Below, in pieces: positions 20,080-32,383 of a stretch of 64,000 nucleotides of DNA (the stretch's first letter is position 1; each line of letters starts with the position of its first letter). Where the stretch lies: assembly GCA_013146195.2 (NCBI GenBank), contig CM028382.1, forward strand, positions 12,369,101-12,433,100, given 5' to 3'. The notes under the pieces were generated by a model, which was not told where the DNA came from, ran no database searches, and saw only the letters and a list, made by a program, of their open reading frames with translations. The translations under genes were made by a program, and so were the position numbers. The DNA comes from Codonopsis lanceolata. Lineage: Eukaryota > Streptophyta > Magnoliopsida > Asterales > Campanulaceae.

Positions 20080-20300
20080 ATCACTAGCCCAAAAGTGATA
20101 CACTTTAGTCCTAAAAGTAACACACTCCAAGCCTAAAAGTGACACTCTTATTGATACAAATTGTATGATTATAAAAATGAGATATTTTACCAAAAGTGAC
20201 ACGCCTAATGCTTAAAAGTAACACAATTAATACCTAAAAATGACACACTAAAGGTGACACTTATGAATAAAAATTTAAAGATAAAAAGTGATTTTTTTAC
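20080..20300. repeat. Second, decayed part of the 21-bp repeat array
   Basis: AAAAGTGACACTCTTA and AAAAGTGACACGCCTAATGC-like units recur with less regular spacing than in 19440-19711. Stretch 20300-20810 holds no recognisable feature. Confidence 0.75.
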
Positions 20301-20814
20301 CAAAAGTGATAACGAAACTTGAAACACAACACTTAATCCGAAAGACAACAATTATTCAAAAAAGCAGTTTCACCTTAGACTATGTATAATGCTACGTAGT
20401 TTCAAACGTTAGACTAGCGTGCTAAACTCTAAACCTTATGTGTTTCCTTATGAACCATCTCACCTAATTATTTTTTGCAAAATTTAATAACATATTATTT
20501 ATTTATTATGACCTTCAAATTTTTAAATGATGCTCTATCTTACAGATAAGGATACGTAAGTCCGTTTTCCAAGAGACCACCTCTATTTATAAACCCATTT
20601 GAACATATTTTTTCCATTTTAGTACACCCTTATCTAAATCTCGCTTTTTTCCAAAGGGAAATTATCGAAAAAGTTTTCATGCAACTCTGCTAATCCTTAT
20701 TTACTTCCGGCGAAAGCCTTTCACTATATGGTTTTTCGAAACTCTTTTTCGGACGTGTGAAATTGTTTGCACGAGCACTTTTCCTCATACTCAATCATCG
20801 AGCCGGGACTTTGT

Positions 20815-21070
20815 TGCGTGATTTGGCCTAACAATTGGGTCGGTTGGGTAACATGTTAAAACCTACTTTATTAGAATTTGAAATCAAACGAGTCGAAACG
20901 GTTGGGTTATAACGGGTGACCGTTTTAGCCTGGATTTTTTTTCTGAAAAATCCATACATTTATATAGAACAAACAATCGGGTCAAAATGGGTAATTTTCA
21001 GGTTTGGTTGGATAATTTTCAGGTTTAGTCGGGTGGATTAATGAGTTCTCAGTTGTAATTGCCAAGCCTA
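20815..21070. mobile_element. hAT-like MITE, relative of 8930-9300
   Basis: GGTTGGGTAACATG, ACGGGTGACCG and GTTGTAATTGCCAAGCC words match the GGGTAACCCG-rich family. Borders are approximate. Confidence 0.5.
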
Positions 21071-21224
21071 TATGTAATTGACGCTACTCACGCTAGCATT
21101 TATTGAGCTTAGGAATGCACTAATGTTTTTCCGGCAAAGCATTTCCGTATAGATCCTTCACAATAAAATGCAGAGGAAAGAATTCAAGTGGGATATCATT
21201 TGACTGGCAAAATATTGAAACAGG

Positions 21225-21370
21225 GCATGGAATTCATATCAATAGAGGGTGCAGAAGGAACATTATCCATAGCAAATGAATTATGGTCAAGAGCAAGATT
21301 AGTATTGCCAAGGAACAATGTTGGATATAGCCATATAGGCAAACATGCACCATCACTGATCTTAACGTGG
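21225..21370 (-). repeat. NLR 3'-flank repeat, copy 1
   Basis: A segment with GGAACATTATCCATAGCAAA and TAGTATTGCCAAGGAACAAT recurs at about 30640-30770 and 42720-42860, each time downstream of an NLR copy. It marks a duplicated flank. A minus-strand ORF over it (21196-21531) is not recognised. Confidence 0.7.
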
Positions 21371-21654
21371 TCCGGACCACCATAGTCTAAAACATTCTGC
21401 AAATTATATTCACATCTCCACTCTCCAGTAACCAAAGAAGCATTGTGGAGGGAGGAGCAGGCTGTTGAGAGACACTGAGTTGGCCACGAGCGCGAGAGAT
21501 TTCTGAACTGGCTGGGGGAATGAATCTGCAATAGAGCAACTACATCCTTTATATCTTTAGTTAAAGAGTTGATACTTAATACAAATATAATTTGTAATTT
21601 ATATTAGAAGTAAATAATAAATGATTGGTTCTTTCACCTTGGCTTGGTCATAGT

Positions 21655-21869
21655 TGTTAATCCAAGTTGTCCTAGTCTTTAGGTTGTAGTTAATTTGTTT
21701 CAACAGAGTTTGGTTTTACCTAGTCTATAGGAGGTTGTTTGATGTTCCTCTTTTCTTTCATAGTTTGTTAGTGTACTGCCTATTTAAAGGCCACTAGTGA
21801 ATGTAAGTTTAATCATTCAAGATATATATCCTGAGCTCTCCTCTGTTTTATTCTCAGTGTTCTCTAACA
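21655..21869. mobile_element. Probable solo LTR, 215 bp
   Basis: It starts TGTTAATCC and ends CTCTAACA, so TGTTA/TAACA form the terminal inverted pair. There is a TATA-like TATTTAAAGG at 21781. The flanking 5-mers ATAGT and ATTTA agree only partly. Confidence 0.5.
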
Positions 21870-21955
21870 ATTTATAGTTCTAAGTAATTACAGAATATCA
21901 TTTAGTAAAATTACATACCTGATGGATGGCTAGCTTAGCCTATGGGTTTCATAAT

Positions 21956-24900
21956 TCATTGTACGATAAGGGTACGCACGTGTTGGATTTTGTCGAAGTC
22001 TTCCCCTTGTATACCATTTACCATTCTTAGCCTGTTTTGGAACTCTTGAGGCATCTGAAAAATCTGCAATTTTTCGAGAGCTGTAAGGTATTTGAATTGG
22101 TCTGGAATCATCTTCAAGTTACTACATTTACGTATTTCTAGTACCGATAGGTTGGACATAGCCCCTTTATCCATCGTCCACACCTCTAAGTTGCTTAAAT
22201 GGCTGAGCCATAACATTCTTAGTTGCGAGAAACCTGTGGCAGAACAGACCATTTTCTTCCCTGGAAAATCAACAAGTCTTAAATAAAGATGTTGCAGGTT
22301 GGGAAGCTTCTCCAATATTTGGAAACAGTGGCGGACACAAGCTTTAGATTATGGGGGCAGTTGCCCCCACTTGGATTTTTGTGCACAAAGGGATTTTTTT
22401 ATTTATTTTTTTAATAATCTATTATTTTAAACAGTTTGCCCCCACCTACATAAGATTTATGCATTTTGCCCCCACCTAAACTTAAAATGGCTAAATGCCT
22501 AAAGGAAAATTTGTGCACCCGAATGATTTATAAATTTTATTAAATGTGTGCACCCAGTTGAGAATTTTTCTGCGTCCGCCACAGTTTGGAAAGGGTCTTC
22601 ATCGAATTCCGACTCCTGTAACGCTATCTTAGTGAGGTTGTTCAGCTGGTACGAAGAATGGGTCTCATTGAAGTTGAGTTTCGGTAACTTGCTATTATAT
22701 ACCATCAAGGTAAGACGAACCGAACACTGAAACACTCTCTGTAAAATTGGCCGACCTTCTTCCGAACAAAAAGCATAATCTTTAAAAGTAAGACTAACAC
22801 CATTGATGTGGTTTGAGGTGTCAATGTTCACATAGTCTATGAACCAAGCAACATCCTCAAAAGTACTACTCCCATCTACTTGTAGATCAATAAATTGAAG
22901 GTTGGCTAGTTTAACAACATCCTTTACATTAAACTGAGATATATCAATTCCTTGTAATACCACAAGTTTGCTTAAGCCATCCAATCGTAACTTCTGCTCT
23001 TTCTTTACCCGCATGTTTAATGGTAGGTAAAGATTAATTAATTGTCTCATTTTCCACAAAACATTCGGCATGATTATCTGACCAAGATAACTGAAACGTA
23101 AATGAAGTACCTGTAAGTAACGCAGGTTACCTATGGATGCCGACACTTCCTTCAAGATGCAATATCGAAGCTTGAGGTATCTCAAATGGACAAGTCTTGT
23201 TATACTTTTGGGTAACTTTCCATTTGGAAACTTAATTCTTTCAAGTTCTAAATATCTTAGCATACTGCAATTTCCAATACTTAATGGATACTCTATATGG
23301 TTGGATTTAGGAGTTAACACGAGAGAACGAATCTGCTGCCAATCAATAGATTCCAATACCGGTCCAAGATCAAGGGTGACATTTTTCTCATAGTAATATA
23401 TGGAAAGCCTACGGGGATTAAAATCACCTGGCACATTGGTGGAACTCGATGATACCAACCCATTTCGACGTGATTTGATTGCTATGACACTAGAGAACTC
23501 CTCTTCTTTTGCTTTTGACAAGCATAGGTCACGCATACAATCATGAAGACTGCATGACTTAAACTTAGTACTATTGCGGAACCACGCCATACCATCATCT
23601 AATTCTACTTGAACCATACTCCGTTGTGCCAAGTCTCCCAAATATCTTTCTGCTACCTCAAGCATTGTTTCCCCTTATAGTTGGTCGTTTGTAGATACAA
23701 CACCCCCAACGATCCACTTTTCATAAAGATCATATGCCCATATTATCTGATCCTCGAGATATTCTCCCAAATAAAGAAAACATGTCTTCAAATGACCGGG
23801 CAAATTGTTGTAACTCAACAATAATACTTGTTCTACCGCTACATATCTTCTCTCAATTCCTTGGCCCTTCCTCCCATATGAAAAAAATAGCTCTATCAAC
23901 AGCTTTCCAGTCATTTATTGTGTATTTTGTTTTTAGAATCCCTCCAAGCACAACAATAGCTAATGGCAGCCCTTCACATTTCTGAACCATTTCCCTCCCT
24001 ACCTTTTCCGTTTCAGCATCAACTTCAATATCTACAAACAAGAAGAAAATAAATTCATATTAGAAATTCAGAGAAAGGGAGTGGTTAATTATCTAATTAA
24101 GTAAAATCTGGAGCCATCTTCTCATGTCATATATTTGGGCTTGCGGGAACTGCTTTGAGAAGGTTAGATATTGGCATACCGTATGGCCATGGGTTAACAT
24201 GGGTGCTTATTGGCCTGTTCCTATTAGGATCCTTTTCCACCATGAAGCCTTGATAATAGGATCCTAAATGTTAAATTTGGAGCAAATTGATAATAGGAAC
24301 AGAGTTGTAGATAGAAAAATACTAGGAGTAAAGAGAGAGAGAGAATAGTTGGAAATCAAACCTACCTGCATCATCTTCATCTCCTAATTTTGGGATTGCT
24401 TTCTTCCGGAGTAGCTCCCAACCGTCGTCTTCATTTAAACATTGTAGTTCATGGACACGACCGATTTCAGCAACTTCTTTTATCCGTGTTGTTATCAACA
24501 ATTTACTACCCACAACACCTTTCTTCTCAATTGGAAAAGCAGGTCTCAAGCATTCCCAATCCTCCATCTTCCAGATATCATCGAGTACAACCAGACATTT
24601 CTTCTCTTGTTGAACCTTATAAAGTCGAGTAACCAACTCTTGATCTCCCATGCTCATGATCTCCTCCCTACTTTCTCCCGGAATAAGCTGTTTTAGGAGA
24701 TCTTGTAATAAGCGTCTTGTTTCACATACTTGAGTTACGCAAATCCAAGCAAAGCCTTCAAAACTGCGCTGAACACGATCATGATTGTAGACTTGCTTGG
24801 CAATCGTGGTCTTGCCAAGACCACCCATCCCCCAAATGGAGACCGGTTTAAGATGTCGAGGATGGTCTTCATTAATAAGAAGTGAAACCAATCTCTCCAC

Positions 24901-25407
24901 TGTATCATCCATCCCAACAAAATCCTCCTCAACCAAATGAGGATATGACATCCTCCGCCATCGTTCTTGTTCCGCAGAGCTTTCACCTTCATTGATAGAT
25001 GTTATTCCGTAAGATTGTAAGCTTGTAGTGAGATTCGAGATCTTAGTTCTAACACTAGCAATCTCAGACCCAGTCTTATGCAGAGCTACACACTCTGAGA
25101 AACTGCAAGCAAGTCTTTTCAAGAAGACTTGTTTTAAGCCATTCCCTTTCTCTGAAGCAACTTTGAGAGCATAAATCTCAAGAAGATCCTCAATCCTTTC
25201 AGCAAGGAATTTAACCTCCCTAATCCAATTGCGCACCCTTGCATCTGTGACTTGTTTTTCGTATGCATCTTTCAGGAAACATTTCATTCGACGTAGCTCG
25301 TCTTGGATCTCCTCAACTTGGCACCTCACATCTAATAAGAACTGTGCTTCTTTCAGCAGCAAATCACCAATTCTTTCAACAGCGATACTGACCACTGCAT
25401 CTGCCAT
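21956..25407 (-). pseudogene. CC-NBS-LRR resistance gene copy 1 (disabled)
   Basis: Exon 1 (25407-24366) opens MADAVVSIAVERIGDLLLKE and carries the coiled coil, the EDVID-like AERIEDLLEIYAL, P-loop IWGMGGLGKTTIAKQVYN, kinase-2 CLVVLDDIW and RNBS-B GSKLLITTR. It ends at a GT donor (GATGCAG^GTAGG). After a 334-bp intron, exon 2 starts at 24031 with IEVDAETEKVGREMVQKCEG and GLPLAIVVLGG. Three defects follow: an extra A in the A7 run at 23881-23887 shifts the frame; a TAA at 23675-23677 replaces a Glu codon of copy 3; and a 259-bp MITE (22326-22584) splits the LRR. The LRR end (22315-21956) is otherwise readable. It is the family of the RPP8/RPP13-like CNLs. Confidence 0.92.
22326..22584. mobile_element. 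hAT MITE inserted in the LRR of NLR copy 1
   Basis: 259 bp with ends CAGTGGCGGACAC and, inverted, CTGTGGCGGACGC. It is flanked by a perfect 8-bp duplication TTTGGAAA (22318-22325 and 22585-22592). The site is empty in NLR copies 2 and 3. Insert plus duplication is 267 bp, a multiple of three, but the insert brings stop codons. Confidence 0.92.
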
Positions 25408-25520
25408 TGTTGATTGTTTGTTCTTCAACTCATAATTCGAAGCAGAGATTTGAAATAAGCTTCAGAACAACGCTTGCCATATAGGAATTAGATAGAAACG
25501 AAATGATGCTTGGTTGGCCA

Positions 25521-25532
25521 TTGACCACGTGG
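25521..25532 (-). promoter_or_regulatory. Conserved W-box/G-box in the NLR upstream region
   Basis: TTGACCACGTGG (plus strand) lies about 115 bp upstream of the ATG of NLR copy 1. It is found again 107 bp upstream of copy 3 (49420-49431) and in an orphan fragment (60360-60370). It joins a WRKY-type TTGAC core with a CACGTG G-box. Confidence 0.55.
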
Positions 25533-26019
25533 CATAGAATTTAATGAAAAAGGAGGAGGGAGGAAGTAAGAATTTCATACGTGGGTCTCCCCTGCATACC
25601 TTCTAGACTCTAGTGGACCGCACAAGTCAAAGTATTATACTCTCCGATACATATAGCGTGGCTGCTTAAGTCAAAAAAATTCATTTTCATATGGGAGATG
25701 ATTTCCCTTCATCTTAAACGTCATGTAACCCCACCACCTAGAACCGTCGTCCGTCAATGGATGGGGCCCGGCACCTACCAAGATCATCGGGGCCAAACGT
25801 TAAAATTGAGCTGGGTTGGGTCGGTCCAAAATTTCTCTGGGCTGACGAAAACTAAAATGCAAGTCCACCCAAAACATCAGCCCGATTGGACAAGCCCATA
25901 TGCCTACCCATTGTGTGGGCCAATATTACCTATTTTCTAGCGTGATAATCGGGCCGGCACACTGTAAAGATAATATAACCTCAAAAGTCCAATATAATAT
26001 TATTTAATCGTTAAAGTAT

Positions 26020-26260
26020 ATTTTTGAAGAGAAAGTGATGAAAATACCCTTACTGAAGGAAAAACGCGCACACTGTCCCAATTTGTGCGTTGGCAAAAAA
26101 ATTGTGCGTTAGTAAAAAAATTTGGGCGTTGCTCAAAAATAATTTTGGGTGTCGCTATGCAAAAGCCATTGCCCAAAATTTGGGCTTCGCAATGCAAAAA
26201 TTGGATCGCAATACAAAATTTAGGCATCGATAATTAATTTTGAGCATTGATCATTAATTT
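26020..26260. repeat. Fragment of the GATGCCCAAATTTT-repeat element, copy 2 (inverted)
   Basis: AGTGATGAAAATACCCTTAC matches the right end of 13897-14985 in inverse orientation. It is followed by five or six variants of TTGGGCRTYGCWATGCAAAA. Stretches 25620-26020 and 26260-27100 hold no recognisable gene. Confidence 0.5.
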
Positions 26261-27108
26261 GAATTTCACTTAGCATCGATTCTTGCTCTCCATCAACTAT
26301 AATTTTTTTTAAAATCAATTTCACTTCATAGTTTTGGTCAAAAATAATCAAAGTAAATGTAAATGTGATCTCCTCTTGAGAAGGATCCGGATCCTGTCCA
26401 ACCAAAAGTAAATACTATGAATATAGTATAAGCAAAATTCTCCACTGTGAAGAAATCCTCTTTGATGTAATGCCTATGCCTTCTCAGACACCTTGCGATG
26501 CGGATTCACGAAAGGGATTGGCTGCTGGTGGAGATAGAAAGGTCGAACAGGTCCACTTTGACTAATGAAAGAATTAATTGCCAATGAGGGAAGAATTTGT
26601 TATGGCTTGGGAAATTGAGTGATACTTCAATAAGATAACTTCTGAACTATCAATTCCTTTAGTGAACTCACAAATCTCTGGAACACCTTGAGGGTATGAG
26701 TCGTTTTATCCTCTAAAACCACGGTCATAGCATAAGAAAAGTAGAGAGAGATTGAAAAGCAATTGGGGGAAGAAAGGAGATGGAGAAAGGGGTATTATTT
26801 GAAGAAATTTATAAAAGTGCATTTATACGGTTTTTTAAAAAAGAGGATAGTAGAGCGGTTACAATTTCAGAAAAGTGTCTCGACCCGCAATTAATCCTAT
26901 TTTCTAGCCCACATCAAAGCCCACCGGACCAAGCATTGAAGTCGGGCCGCATGACCCAAATCTTACGGCCCTATGAAACCTAATGCCCGATCCAACATAA
27001 TATTAGGTGGGCTGGGCTGATCCATTGGGCCGTGTCTATTTTTGGCATCTCTACCACATCCCACTTTGGTTTCTCTCCATATTCATCCATTCAATTCAGG
27101 GTCTACAA

Positions 27109-27521
27109 CATGGCCGGCCTTGGGGGGTGGCTGGAGGGTCTACCGCCATGGGCCCCCAATTTTTAGGGCCCCAAATATTTGGGTATAACCTTATATTTAG
27201 TATATATACTATAGTGTCAATTTTTTTTTCAATTGATTGACTTTACCAGGTGGTTAAATGCTTATGATTTAAGGTAGAAGTCTTTTAGTCTGTTTCTTTT
27301 TTAGTCTATGAATTGTATATAAGTTATAACGTGTTGATTAATTTAGTGTTGAATAAATTATCCAATGGTTAACATACTTGGAAGATTGTGAGAGATTTTG
27401 GGTTTCAGTCTTGCTATAAACTTTCTACTTTTCTTTTTCACAATACTTTAAATGATTTCATTTTTATAAAGGGCCCCTTTTTTTTTTGCCATGGGCCTCT
27501 CGAAACTCAGGGCCAGCCCTG
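27109..27521. mobile_element. hAT-like MITE with CAGGGCTGGCCCTG end
   Basis: 413 bp with ends CATGGCCGGCCTTGGGG and, inverted, CAGGGCTGGCCCTGAG, a common plant hAT terminus. The flanking 8-mers GTCTACAA and GTTTACGT match at five of eight positions. Gene-like frames inside are not credible. Confidence 0.7.
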
Positions 27522-27687
27522 GTTTACGTTGGGAGTAATTTTTTATAAACATCATAAAAATAATCGAGAAGCATAATTCAAATTTTTTTAGAAGAAAATA
27601 AACTAAATCAAAAGGGAAATATTTTTTAATACAATTTACTACATCAAACACAAAAAAAACTACATTTTGAAATATTTTAAATATAGA

Positions 27688-27838
27688 GTAAGTCTCTTGT
27701 AAGATCGTCTTACGGATCTTTATCCGTAAGACAGATCTCTACTCTCTTACAACTCAACCCATCAACACACGGTGGGTTGGATAAGAAAGATCGTCTTACA
27801 AAAAATATTTGTAAGACAATCTTACACAAGTTTTTGCC
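27688..27838. mobile_element. Small foldback element with GTAAGACGATCTTAC motifs
   Basis: Several inverted words (CTTGTAAGATCGTCTTACGG, AAGATCGTCTTAC, TTGTAAGACAATCTTACAC) fold on each other. Related pieces lie at 8890-8930, 18895-18945, 31338-31450 and 43375-43480. Confidence 0.55.
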
Positions 27839-29432
27839 TTAAAGATAGCGACTAAACAAATCAATGTCTACATTTTGAGACCAAAACTTGCACAAAATAA
27901 TAACAAGATCTAAAAATAGTTACTACTAATTTAGTATGCAAATATATCATATTTTATCATGCAAATCCTAGAAATTTAATTATTTAAAGCATTAAACCAC
28001 AAGAGATAAAAAAAATACTACTCCAAGAAATTTATAGAAACTGGTGAAGTAAATGACTTATTTGGATCAATTTCAGTATTGCAAAGCTTCAGCACAACAT
28101 TAGAGAGAGAGAGAGAGAGCATGAGTGTGATTTGGTGTAGAAGGTTGGGAGGTGATTTTATGATTTATAATTTTTTTTTGGTGTTGAAAAGTTTAGAGTG
28201 GGCTTGAGCCCTACCCACCCCACACCTAGATCGGCCCATGGATTTTTTAGTTGCCACTGATATGACGAGGTATAATCTTGCTTGATTATTATCGTGTTTA
28301 CAAACAAAAGTTCGACATTTGTTGATTATTTGTATTTTTGTTTAATTTTCCTTTTAGGGTTTGGATTATTTTAGAGCATATATATACCCTCTTAAATATT
28401 TTTGTCTAGCAAATTTTTGATAATTAATAAATAGTTTCTTCCTTCGTACGTTTTTGCGTAAAACCCTAAGCCGTAGGCTTGTTTGAGGAACTTCTAGTGG
28501 AAAGAGTTCCGGTAGGCCGTAGGGCTGAAACCCTAAGCCGTCAATGAACCACCTCTCACATTATTAATGTCATCATGCAATCAGATTTCAATAGGGTAGT
28601 AGGCTTGAATTCGACGATTTTAAGCCTCTTCCACCATACTCGAATCTGTGTCCAATTATAACTTGCTGTTCCATGCTTTTTCAAGCCCAAATGCAGGCAT
28701 TTAGCTATCCATGGCTCTGTAATAAGTGGGTCGTTACACACCCAAATCAGGCCCTCCCTCAATCTCGGATCAGACTACTAGCACCAGCCACTCCCGTGCT
28801 AGCTTTAACATACCTTCTTCTTCTTCTTCTCCCAATTTTAATGAAATAAGAATATATCAAAAGCAGTTTTATTTTAACCAAATCCAACCAGAACAGAGGA
28901 GGCAACAGGGAATCCAATATGTAAAAACGATTCTTAACTATCCTTTACGCATGTGTATGTGTAGAACTTACACTGGGATCCAATCTGTAATTATTTTATG
29001 GAGTAAATGATTCTGTTTTTAGTTTTTTTGTAAAAGAAATGGGAACTACAAGGAGTATTAGTATCAGTTTTGCCAATCTTATTGTTTTCCCAGTAAATCT
29101 TTGCTATCATACTCATGCTTATTGCAAAGTTGAGCTCGATATTCTGTTTGTGCATGAGAATTTAAGTCAATATCAAAGCTGCTGTTGATGTAGAACGTCA
29201 TTGCTTAGCCACAATTCGTTATAATAATTCGTACTGGTAATTATTTGGAAGTTGCCAACATCATAGTCGTTAGCAGTAGCTTAATTTACGTGATCTTCAG
29301 TTTAGAGTTTGAATATTGATATCTATAGTTCTATTTTTGACTTGATTGTTTGTATATAGTTTGGAATCATTTTAGTTCAACTCTTTGAGGAGTGGACACA
29401 GACTATAATAGCAGCAGATCCTGTTTCCCAGA

Positions 29433-29800
29433 ATGGTGCATTACTATGATGTGACGATATCCTAGCAGAAAACGAGGTTCATATTTTGTTTCATTTTCTT
29501 TGTTAATGCATATTCACACCAACTTTTCTGTCTGCCAAGTGCCAACTATGTTAATAACTTTGCTGGCAGCTTGTTTCAGTTGTATTTCAGAAGGCAGCAA
29601 ATGGAGTCGGGCTATTCGATCCTAGCGTGGCAAAAAAGGTATGTTTTGGGTGAAGCTTCAGATGAAAAAGATGTTCTTGACAATTAGAAAGTGATGGTTT
29701 TGCTTCTAATTATTAGGTAGAATCAGGAACAAACGTAGAGTTGCCTTTCTTGCTTGCTCGTGAATTGCATTCGAGACAAGCAGTCTCAAATCTCAATAAA
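29433..29800 (+). pseudogene. Truncated GINS complex subunit 3 (PSF3) gene fragment with introns
   Basis: Three short exons on the plus strand resemble the N terminus of plant PSF3, a subunit of the GINS complex that helps the CMG replicative helicase. Exon 1 (ATG at 29433 to about 29479) reads MVHYYDV and, after one missing base, DDILAENE, before a GT. Exon 2 (29570-29638, after GGCAG and before GTATG) reads LVSVVFQKAANGVGLFDPSV. Exon 3 (from 29717, after ATTAG) reads VESGTNVELPFLLARELHSR then QAVS, where similarity ends. Introns are kept, so it was copied as DNA, not from mRNA. The rest of the gene is absent: a fragment, not a gene. The identification is from memory of the family. Confidence 0.65.
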
Positions 29801-30779
29801 CGTTTTGATGTTGCATCTAATACTGCTCTCAGGATATCAAACCTGGAAACTTGACTTCTACTACTACTGATACCACTTGTTGGGTCACATGGTTAGGCTC
29901 AATAGATAGGCTAGATGGGAGGTAAATAGCCTATCATCCCAAATTAAAAATTCCTTGCGAAATGGCATGACTTGCATTTCATACATAATGATATGTGCTA
30001 ATAGTACAGTTAATACATATGATCAGAGTATACTAAGTTTGGGATAAGCAATTATAAAGTTGTTAATGAAAAAATAAGAGTTAAAGCAAATCAGTTGGCT
30101 TTATAATATAGAAGTAAAGCTGTTGATGTAACGAATATAGCAAGGAAGATTCAATACGTAGGCTACGCTTAATAGATGTAGTAGATTCCCAATACAAGTT
30201 TACTGATAGGAATAAACAAGAAAATATTAGATAAGAATAACAGGTTAAATTGACGAAAGGTACGTATTTTTCATTGAACTCAGTAGAGGTCTACCAATAG
30301 CAGAGTTTCTTCGTACATCAACCTAATATACTCTAATCCTAGCAATACTAGAATGACAAAGACTACACACAAAATGAGTAGGAAGATTTTGATGAACCAT
30401 TTCAACTTATGGACGCAATTGAAACGAAGTCAATCATTTCCTCTCCTTTTGGCCCTCATTTAATGGCATTGAGCAACACCAAGGTCTCATTGATGAGTTG
30501 TAGTAAGTCGTAAAGCTACCGAAACTCGCCACTGGATCAGTAAGCTCAATCACCATTGATTGAGTGCTTGTCTGAAGGAGTTTATTTTTCAGAACAAACA
30601 AGATGTTTGAATGACTTAGGGGTAATAAACCAAAGGTGTGGCAAGCATGTTTTTGCACAACAGAGCTTTATCCAAAGCTAATGAATGAGAATGTCAAGAA
30701 CACGAGTACTAGACTAGTATTGCCAATGTGGAGTAGGATACAGGCAAACATGTACCAACACTAATGTATTAGGTGCAGT

Positions 30780-31060
30780 TTTTTTTTTTTTTACGGAAAA
30801 TGATTTTCGTAAAATGGTTTTCAGAAAAATAAATTTTGGAAAATAAAAAGATTTATTTTTCAAGTGTTTGATAATTTTTTAAAAATATGTCAGAAAATAT
30901 TTTCGGATGCTTCACAAACACACAGAAAATGTTATGGAAAACAATTAATGAATATCTACAAAAAGTATATTCTAATATTAATATCTATTAAATATAGACT
31001 GAAAAATAAGGAAAATATTTTTCTGAAGTCATTTTACGTGGAAAAATCTGCAATTTATTC
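30780..31060. mobile_element. Fragment of a TTTTCCGTGAAA-type TIR element
   Basis: ACGGAAAATGATTTTCGTAA and CAGAAAATATTTTCGGATGC words resemble the ends of the element at 58974-59923. The same piece is in the duplicated block at 42865-43150. Confidence 0.6.
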
Positions 31061-32383
31061 ACAGGATGCAAGGCCCCCAGAATCGAGAAACCTACTTCTA
31101 TCTAGCATACTTGAGTCTTCCAGAAGAGGAGGCATAAATAGGAGGAGCATTGGCAAGAAAATCTCACACTCCCGGTCTCCCCTCCACTCCTAGCTACATG
31201 TTAATTCCCCCCTCTCTCCCACCGCAAATACAACATACACAAAAACTACTTCTATCTAGCATACTTGTTACACATACACAATTCAATTGTAAGAAAGAAC
31301 AAGAAAAAGGATATGTCTTCAGACCATTTTGTGGATCCTAATTCGTAAGACGAGTCACACACTATTACAGTTTAGCCCAAGAACACACGATGTGAACTGC
31401 ATGTCTTATTGAAAAATTCCCGTAAAACGGTCTTACTAAGTTTTTTATCCAAAAAAAGATCTTTCCCACTTTAATATGTATTAGGCAAATATTTGTGTTT
31501 ATTGGTTCCAAACATACAAAGGCTTAGCACTACAAAGCGTTCAAGGCCCCAGAAAACACAAAAATCATTTGGAATACCAAATTAGCATTCCAAAAAATCA
31601 TCTTAAACATATAAAATATTATACTCTATTGGATCTCCACATATAAATACATAAAATCCTCATTTCATGACAGGAAATAAAAATGTTTGGTAATTGTCTC
31701 TCAAATAGAAAAGCAAACCTAAAAGCAACTCGTGCGAATCGGTACGTAGATCAACCTTCCATCCCATTGCAAATGCAAAATACCTACAAAGGAAACATAA
31801 AGATGGAGATTGATAACTGTGGAAGTAGCCATATCCATGTCAACTTTTACCAAAACAGTTAAAATTAAAAAGGAAGAAAACAAAAACAAACAAACTTGAC
31901 CCATTTTTTAATGAAAAATAGACATAAATAATTAATTTGATTTACGATAATTCTTCGTTTGGTACTAGTAGCACAGAGGATAAGACTACTTAATAAATTT
32001 TACTAATAGTTACTAAAAAATTCCCTTGATTATATTACTCCCTTTGTTTCATGCAAAAAATACACTATTTCATTTTAAGATGTTTCAGTTAAAGAGTCCA
32101 CTTTAAAAAAATTAAGACATGAAAATATCATTTTGTTACTAATAAGCTACTAAAAGTTTCATTTAAAAAAAAGTTTGGCTTTCAAACAATGCTTTTTCTT
32201 GTACAAATATAATATTAAGATGTAGAATATGTTTTATAATTTGTAGTAAAGTAATTATAAAGAATGAAACTAAAAATGCATGTAAAACCAAATGCAGTTT
32301 TTTGTTTGTTGTTGATAACACTTAATAAAATGTCATATAGTAAAATTACATACCTCATGGATTGGTAGCTTAGCTAATGGGTT

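Noticed and set aside
27007..27240. ORF with a Trp/Gly-rich sequence
   Set aside because: It lies across the GC-rich end of a hAT-like MITE.
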